Assembly: GCF_035645195.1 (NCBI RefSeq)
Contig: NZ_DASQNA010000030.1
Span: 248,001-312,000 of the forward strand
From: Paenibacillus sp.
GTDB lineage: Bacteria > Bacillota > Bacilli > Paenibacillales > YIM-B00363
Reading direction: 5' to 3'
Length of the DNA: 64,000 nucleotides
Shown: one piece after another, positions 59,353 through 64,000 of the stretch
Layout: every line of letters begins with the position of its first letter
Numbering within the stretch: position 1 is the stretch's first letter
Translations under genes and position numbers: made by a program
The notes under the pieces: generated by a model
Seen by the model: the letters and a program-made list of their open reading frames with translations, nothing else
Database searches by the model: none
What the model was told of the DNA's origin: nothing

Positions 59353-60231
59353 TCAGCGATCTTTCCGATATTTCAACGGTGTGGTACCTACGGTTTTTTT
59401 GAAAATACGGATGAAGTACGATGGGTTCGGGATCCCGACTTCGATGCCGATGCGCTCAATCGGTAAAGAGGTCGTTTGCAGGAGTCTGCAGGCGATCTTG
59501 ATTCGCCTTGCCGTTACATACTGGGGGATGCCGCTGCCGGTTTCGTTCTGAAACAGTCGAGATAAATAATATTTCGAAAGATGCATGGCCTCCGCGATGT
59601 CCTCCAACCGAATGTCCTCTTTGTAATGCTCTTCGACCCATTGCATCACCTTCTCTGCATACGTGAACGTTCTCGGGAGCATGCCGTTCGATTGCTTCGC
59701 CTGACGCGGCTCCAAGTGAGGGGAGATAGCGTTCAATACCTGCATGACCAGCAGGGAGGACAGTTCGAGTGCCGCTTCCCGATTGCCCTCGGCCGCGGGG
59801 GCGTTCCTTTCATGAACGGCTAGCACTTGCTCAATATAATCGAAGGTTGTTTCCCCCATATCGAAAGCTTGCAGCGATTGATTCCCTTGCCAAAGCTGAA
59901 GCAACAGCGCATGGAGCATGGGGAAGGGGCGAAGCTTGTCCTCAACCTCATAAGGCTCGAAGTGAATATTCGACCGAATGTAGGGCTGTGCGCGGCTCAC
60001 GTTGGCGGAAACCTTGTGCAGCTGGAAAGGCTGAAAGAAGAAGACCATCCCGCGTCGAATTTCGAACGTCTTTTGGTTGACGATCACGGTGCCGCTGCCT
60101 TCGTGAACCATGAGGATCTCGCAGCACTGGTGCCAGTGATAATACCCCGAAAAATCCGCTTCGGTTTTTCTTTTATGTACCCATAGCAGAAGCTCGTTGT
60201 GTAACGGTACGGGTTCGAACAAATAATGCAC
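59353..60231 (-). CDS. AraC-family transcriptional regulator
   Basis: 292 residues from the GTG at 60231, which is five bases after GAAGGGGGG; the frame is open to an ATG at 60306. The N-terminal cupin sensor has HWHQCCEILMVHEGSGTVIVNQKTFEIRRGMVFFFQPFQLHKV. The C-terminal double helix-turn-helix is RLEDIAEAMHLSKYYLSRLFQNETGSG and ERIGIEVGIPNPSYFIRIFKKTVGTTP. It is divergent from the GH31 gene and presumably activates it in the presence of its sugar. Confidence 0.92.
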   Translation of the reverse strand: MHYLFEPVPLHNELLLWVHKRKTEADFSGYYHWHQCCEILMVHEGSGTVIVNQKTFEIRRGMVFFFQPFQLHKVSANVSRAQPYIRSNIHFEPYEVEDKLRPFPMLHALLLQLWQGNQSLQAFDMGETTFDYIEQVLAVHERNAPAAEGNREAALELSSLLVMQVLNAISPHLEPRQAKQSNGMLPRTFTYAEKVMQWVEEHYKEDIRLEDIAEAMHLSKYYLSRLFQNETGSGIPQYVTARRIKIACRLLQTTSLPIERIGIEVGIPNPSYFIRIFKKTVGTTPLKYRKDR

Positions 60232-60329
60232 AGGCGCCCCCCCTTCGGTTAAATTGATCAAGCATACTGCTATCATAGCAAGATATGAACATTTTTGTAG
60301 CGTCAATGACCACTATCGGGGTGTAAAAA

Positions 60330-60344
60330 GCACTATAATAGTGC
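60330..60344 (+). promoter_or_regulatory. GH31 promoter: -10 inside a perfect palindrome
   Basis: GCACTAT-A-ATAGTGC (60330-60344) is a perfect palindrome that contains the -10 TATAAT (60334-60339). CACTAT occurs again at 60311-60316, where a -35 would be. The layout suggests that a dimeric regulator competes with or assists RNA polymerase. Confidence 0.65.
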
Positions 60345-60373
60345 AAAATCATAGATTGCGCTAGGAGATTCCT

Positions 60374-62449
60374 ATGGAGAATATAGCGAACGGAGTTTGG
60401 AAATATCGATGGGGAGAACCGGAGAAGCATACGCCAACGACGTATCGCGAATTCGAGATCCAGCACGAGGCTCTCGCTCGATTGGTTTGCGGAGGGAAAC
60501 CCCCGATTGCGCAGCGCGACATCCATGTCGCAAGATCGTCCAGAGGCGTGCGGATCGAGCTGCCGCTTGGGGCCGATGAACAAGTATACGGCTTCGGCTT
60601 ACAGCTGCATCGGGTAAACCACACGGGACGCAAGAAAATGATTCGCGTGAACAGCGATCCGGTGGCGGATACGGGCGACAGCCATGCGCCGGTTCCCTTT
60701 TACGTATCCACCGCTGGCTACGGCGTATTCGTCGATACGTCGCGCTACGCAACATTTTACTGCGGAACGAATTTGCGGAAAGGCGACTCCGCTTCGAAGG
60801 AGAATGTGAAACGTTCCATCGGCACATCGGAAAGTGAGCTATATGCTTATAAAGGCACGGACGTCAGCCGCTCTGTGTTAGTCGACGTGCCGGCTGCGGA
60901 GGGTATTGACGTGTACTTCTTCGAGGGACCCGATCTGCGTACGGCGGTGCAGCGGTACGTGCTCTTTTCGGGCGGGGGGTGCTTGCCGCCGATGTGGGGG
61001 CTCGGCATATGGTACCGGGCCTACAGCGCCGCGCGGAAAGACGATGTGATGAAGCTGGCCGCAGGCTTCCGTAAGGAGCGGATGCCGGTGGATGTGTTCG
61101 GCTTTGAGCCGGGGTGGCAAACCCGTGCCTATAGCTGTTCCTTCGTATGGGACGAGGAACGGTTCCCGCGGCATCAAGAGATGCTGGATCGGCTGTACGA
61201 GATGGATTATAAGGTGAACCTGTGGGAGCACCTCTTCGTCCATCCGACCTCGCCGATGTACGATGCCCTCTCGCCGCATTCGGGCGATTACGAGGTATGG
61301 GAAGGGCTCGTTCCCGATTTGTCGATTCAAGAAGCGAAGCGTATTTTCGCGGACCATCACAGGGAAGCCTTCGTGGATCGCGGGATATCCGGCTTTAAAC
61401 TGGATGAATGCGACAGCTCGGACTATGTGCATTCGAATTGGTCCTTCCCGGACGTCAGCTCGTTCCCTTCGGGGATGGACGGAGAGCAGATGCACAATCA
61501 GATCGGAACGCTTTACCAATCGGCGATACTGGCTCCCTTCGAAGCAGCGGGCAAGCGCACATGGTCGCAGGTTCGCGCCTCCGGCGCGCTTGCGAGCCCG
61601 TATCCGTTCGTATTGTACAGCGACTTGTACGATCATAAGGTGTTTATTCGCGGCATCGTCAGTTCCGGCTTCTCCGGGCTGCTGTGGACGCCCGAAGTAA
61701 GGCAGGCCGCTTCCGCGGAGGATCTCATCCGCCGTGTACAGACGGTGATCTTCTCCCCGCTAGCGCTGCTAAACTGTTGGCGAATTCCCAATCCGCCCTG
61801 GGTACAAGTGGATCGCGAGAAAAACAAAGCCGGCATTGTCATGAGCGATTATGAATCGGTGCAGCGCATCTGCCGGGAGCTGTTCGAGTTGCGTATGAGT
61901 CTGATTCCGTACTTATATTCGGCTTTCGCGAAGTATTGGCAGGAAGGTCTTCCGCCCTTCCGCGCGCTTGCGATGGATTACCCGGACGACGCGGCTGCTC
62001 AGCAAATCGATGATGCGTATATGATGGGCGATTCGATCCTCGTCGCCCCCCTGACGGCGGACTCCAGCGAACGCACGGTGTATTTGCCCGCAGGGAGCTG
62101 GAGAGACTTCTGGACGCATGAGCGCTATGAAGGCGGAAGTTCGTACTCGTTTGCATATGGGTTGGACCGAATTCCGATATTCGTCAAAGACAACGCGATA
62201 TTGCCCCTCGCGGTGCCGTTGCAGCACGTCCGCGAGGATGCGGTCTTCGAGCTTACGGTTAGGATGTATGGAGATTCGCCGAAGGAATGCCTTCTCTTCG
62301 AGGATGACGGCAACAGCCTATCGTATCGGGAGGGACGCTATAATTGGGTACGGCTTCGTCCCGGAGCGGAGGGAGCGGGCGAAGTCGAACGCCGCGGAAG
62401 CTTCGAGGGAATGAAGTATAAGATCAAAGAATGGGTATCGTTCAAGTAG
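60374..62449 (+). CDS. Glycoside hydrolase family 31 enzyme
   Basis: 691 residues, cytoplasmic. The N-terminal beta domain runs to about residue 180 (DEQVYGFGLQLHRVNHTGRK). The TIM barrel has the catalytic nucleophile aspartate at 344 (GFKLDECDSS) and the acid/base expected further on in the SQVRASGALASPYPF region. The C-terminal beta domains end near 690 (VFELTVRMYG). It is an alpha-glucosidase or alpha-xylosidase type enzyme; the motif around the nucleophile is closer to the alpha-xylosidase/galactosidase-like branch than to typical alpha-glucosidases. TAGGAGATTCCT precedes the ATG. The divergent AraC regulator and the following membrane regulator suggest a sugar-responsive locus continuing beyond the window. 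Confidence 0.9.
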   Translation: MENIANGVWKYRWGEPEKHTPTTYREFEIQHEALARLVCGGKPPIAQRDIHVARSSRGVRIELPLGADEQVYGFGLQLHRVNHTGRKKMIRVNSDPVADTGDSHAPVPFYVSTAGYGVFVDTSRYATFYCGTNLRKGDSASKENVKRSIGTSESELYAYKGTDVSRSVLVDVPAAEGIDVYFFEGPDLRTAVQRYVLFSGGGCLPPMWGLGIWYRAYSAARKDDVMKLAAGFRKERMPVDVFGFEPGWQTRAYSCSFVWDEERFPRHQEMLDRLYEMDYKVNLWEHLFVHPTSPMYDALSPHSGDYEVWEGLVPDLSIQEAKRIFADHHREAFVDRGISGFKLDECDSSDYVHSNWSFPDVSSFPSGMDGEQMHNQIGTLYQSAILAPFEAAGKRTWSQVRASGALASPYPFVLYSDLYDHKVFIRGIVSSGFSGLLWTPEVRQAASAEDLIRRVQTVIFSPLALLNCWRIPNPPWVQVDREKNKAGIVMSDYESVQRICRELFELRMSLIPYLYSAFAKYWQEGLPPFRALAMDYPDDAAAQQIDDAYMMGDSILVAPLTADSSERTVYLPAGSWRDFWTHERYEGGSSYSFAYGLDRIPIFVKDNAILPLAVPLQHVREDAVFELTVRMYGDSPKECLLFEDDGNSLSYREGRYNWVRLRPGAEGAGEVERRGSFEGMKYKIKEWVSFK

Positions 62450-62454
62450 CTCGG

Positions 62455-62487
62455 GACGCGCGGCAGTGCCGCCGAATTCGTCGCGTC
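62455..62487 (+). terminator. Possible terminator after GH31
   Basis: GACGCG (62455-62460) and CGCGTC (62482-62487) with an inner CGGC/GCCG stem, followed by TTCGTTG. Weak T-run. Confidence 0.4.
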
Positions 62488-62544
62488 TTCGTTGTCGAAG
62501 TGTTGGTTTATGGATAGAATAAGAGCCGAAGGGAGCGAAAAGGT

Positions 62545-64000
62545 ATGCCGAAGAACTGGTATAATCGACTGCTGTTATCCTATATTCCAATTTTCGTTAT
62601 CGTTCCCTTGGTGCTTATCATCATATTCCTTCTCGGCGCGGCGGAGATGACGAGGAAAGAAACGGTTCGCGCGAACGAGGTGTTTTCCGGCCAGGCGTCG
62701 CAATCGTTGGAGTACTCGCTGCGCGCGATCAACGAGATGATGAATCGGGAAATCATTTCTAACGGATTCAAGTCGTTCTTTGCCCAATCCGGAAATCCGT
62801 ATCTTGCGGCGAACGAGGTGTCCCGCAAGTTGAACGAGATCAAGCTGTCCAATCCGCTGATCGACTCGCTCTATCTGTACCGTCACGTAGACGGCGTCGT
62901 GCTCGGGCATCAATCGATGCATGCGGCGGATCAGTTTCCGGATCATGCGTTCCTGACGAGCGTACTCGAACATCCCGGCAGAACGGGATGGTCCGATCCG
63001 AGAACGCTGCATCCGGAAGGGAAGGTCGTCGTTAGTTTAACCCGCAACGTGCCTCTCCTGACCGGGGAGCACGGTTTGATGGTCGTGAACGTGTCGCAAA
63101 GCGCGTTGCGCGATTTCTTGAGGGGAATGATCGGCAACGATTTGACATTCATTCACCTGTACGACAGCCAAGGGAAGCTATGGTTCGGCACCGAAAGCGA
63201 GCATTTGGAGGCGGTGTCGGAGAACGTGGGGCGCGAATTGTCGGGCGTCGAATCGGCATACACGGGCTGGAGCATTCGAAGCGGGATGATCGGCGGTCCG
63301 CCGTTCCGGGCGTTCAAGGAGCTGTCCGATATATATATCGTGGCGGTCATTGGGACACTCGCATTCGGCCTCGCTTGGCTCATTCTCGTCTCGAGGCGGC
63401 AATACCGCCCGGTCGTCAGCATCGTGAAGCGAATACGCGATATGTCTAACCCCGGAACCGCCGCGGAAGAAAATCCGCCGGTCAAGGACGAGTTTTTATT
63501 CATTGAATCCACGCTCAGCAAAATTATGCAGCAATCCGAGGAATATCGAAAGCAGCAAGCGGCGGATGTCGTGTATAAACGCCGGCATTTCTTCCACGAA
63601 TTAATGGAGGGCGGCAGAACGATCGGGAGAGAGGAATGGGAGAAGGAGCTCCGGCGCTTCGGGATGGACCCCGAATTCGGCGTGATGGCCGCCGGCATGC
63701 TAGAGATCGATAAATACCCGACCTTCGAGCAATTGTACTCCGGCAACGGCAAGGATCTCCTTCGATACGCGCTCACGAATGTGATCGCCGAGATCGCGTC
63801 GATCCGGTCTGTACAGGTATGGCCGGAGTGGAGCTCGAGCCAGCAGCTGGGGCTGCTCTTCCTAGCGAAGCCCGGCGATGCGGAGCAAGGCTTCGAGGAT
63901 CGCTTAAGAGAGCTTTGCGAGCACATGGTCCGGTGGACGGCGGACAATCTGAACTTTTCGGTCACGCTCTCGATCGGTACGCTTACGTCGTCGATTTCGG
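62545..64000 (+). CDS. Membrane-anchored sensor regulator (AraC type expected), 3'-truncated
   Basis: The frame is open from the ATG at 62545 to the window end (485 residues). The first membrane helix is LLSYIPIFVIVPLVLIIIFLLGA. An extracellular sensor domain of about 230 residues follows, then a second helix near residues 262-285 (YIVAVIGTLAFGLAWLILV) and a cytoplasmic segment with coiled-coil-like stretches. This is the design of large Paenibacillus transcription regulators with two membrane helices, a Cache-like sensor and a C-terminal AraC DNA-binding domain; the DNA-binding part would lie beyond base 64000. GGGAGCGAAAAGGT precedes the start. It probably controls a sugar uptake operon downstream. 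Confidence 0.8.
   Translation, partial: MPKNWYNRLLLSYIPIFVIVPLVLIIIFLLGAAEMTRKETVRANEVFSGQASQSLEYSLRAINEMMNREIISNGFKSFFAQSGNPYLAANEVSRKLNEIKLSNPLIDSLYLYRHVDGVVLGHQSMHAADQFPDHAFLTSVLEHPGRTGWSDPRTLHPEGKVVVSLTRNVPLLTGEHGLMVVNVSQSALRDFLRGMIGNDLTFIHLYDSQGKLWFGTESEHLEAVSENVGRELSGVESAYTGWSIRSGMIGGPPFRAFKELSDIYIVAVIGTLAFGLAWLILVSRRQYRPVVSIVKRIRDMSNPGTAAEENPPVKDEFLFIESTLSKIMQQSEEYRKQQAADVVYKRRHFFHELMEGGRTIGREEWEKELRRFGMDPEFGVMAAGMLEIDKYPTFEQLYSGNGKDLLRYALTNVIAEIASIRSVQVWPEWSSSQQLGLLFLAKPGDAEQGFEDRLRELCEHMVRWTADNLNFSVTLSIGTLTSSIS

Noticed and set aside
1-64000. Mobile elements, rRNA, tRNA
   Set aside because: No transposase, integrase, inverted terminal repeat pair, rRNA or tRNA-like sequence was recognised anywhere in the window.

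Overview
The window looks like a chromosomal segment of a high-GC, low-temperature-adaptable, endospore-forming Gram-positive bacterium of the Paenibacillus/Cohnella type. This is inferred from strong AGGAGG-type ribosome binding sites with frequent GTG and TTG starts, sigma-A promoters, a CIRCE operator, a des-desK-desR locus, YtrA-type and YesM/YesN-type regulators, and many intracellular glycosidases with their own AraC, LacI or ArsR regulators. No rRNA, tRNA, insertion sequence, prophage or CRISPR array was seen.

Layout. 1-1.8 kb: end of a TRAP transporter permease and a class II aldolase. 2-4 kb: htpG under a consensus promoter and a perfect CIRCE operator. 4-7 kb: fatty-acid desaturase with DesK/DesR. 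7-11.4 kb: Gfo/Idh oxidoreductase, then an alcohol dehydrogenase / aldehyde dehydrogenase / RpiB operon. 11.5-16.3 kb: a sugar-binding lipoprotein co-transcribed with a YesM/YesN-type two-component system. 16.3-24 kb: an operon of three ADP-ribosylglycohydrolase-fold paralogues, a complete sugar ABC importer lacking only its ATPase, and an oxidoreductase. 24-32 kb: a small glycine-rich membrane peptide, an ArsR-type regulator with its GH2 enzyme, and a LacI regulator with a 1037-residue clan GH-A enzyme. 32-41 kb: speD, AraC/PhyH pair, lactonase, an alkyltransferase-like protein, mqnB-mqnD (futalosine menaquinone pathway), a beta-propeller glycosidase and a PAS sensor kinase. 41-48.4 kb: a six-gene mannitol PTS operon (mtlA-mtlR-mtlF-mtlD-ptsI-ptsH) on the minus strand. 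49.7-53.3 kb: GntR/FadR regulator and glcD-glcF. 53.4-60 kb: diguanylate cyclase, YwbE-like protein, YtrA-type regulator with its ABC transporter, a K+ channel and small unknowns. 60-64 kb: AraC/GH31 pair and a truncated membrane AraC-type regulator.

The most unusual structures are two tandem arrays, at about 27404-27807 and 48636-49680. Each is built of 51-bp units made of a roughly 20-bp palindrome plus a roughly 30-bp linker. The two arrays do not share palindrome sequence, but they share the same period and both begin just past the stop codon of a transcriptional regulator (lacI and gntR). In the first array the leading unit carries a different palindrome on a homologous linker, so the core appears exchangeable. 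The second candidate for an undescribed system is the operon with three ADP-ribosylglycohydrolase-like enzymes around one ABC importer, preceded by a lipoprotein/kinase/regulator sensing module.

Functionally the segment is mostly carbon scavenging: extracellular ligands are sensed by lipoprotein or membrane regulators, imported by ABC, TRAP or PTS systems, and split by cytoplasmic glycosidases. Catabolite-responsive (cre-like) sites lie in front of the sensing operon and the glycohydrolase operon.
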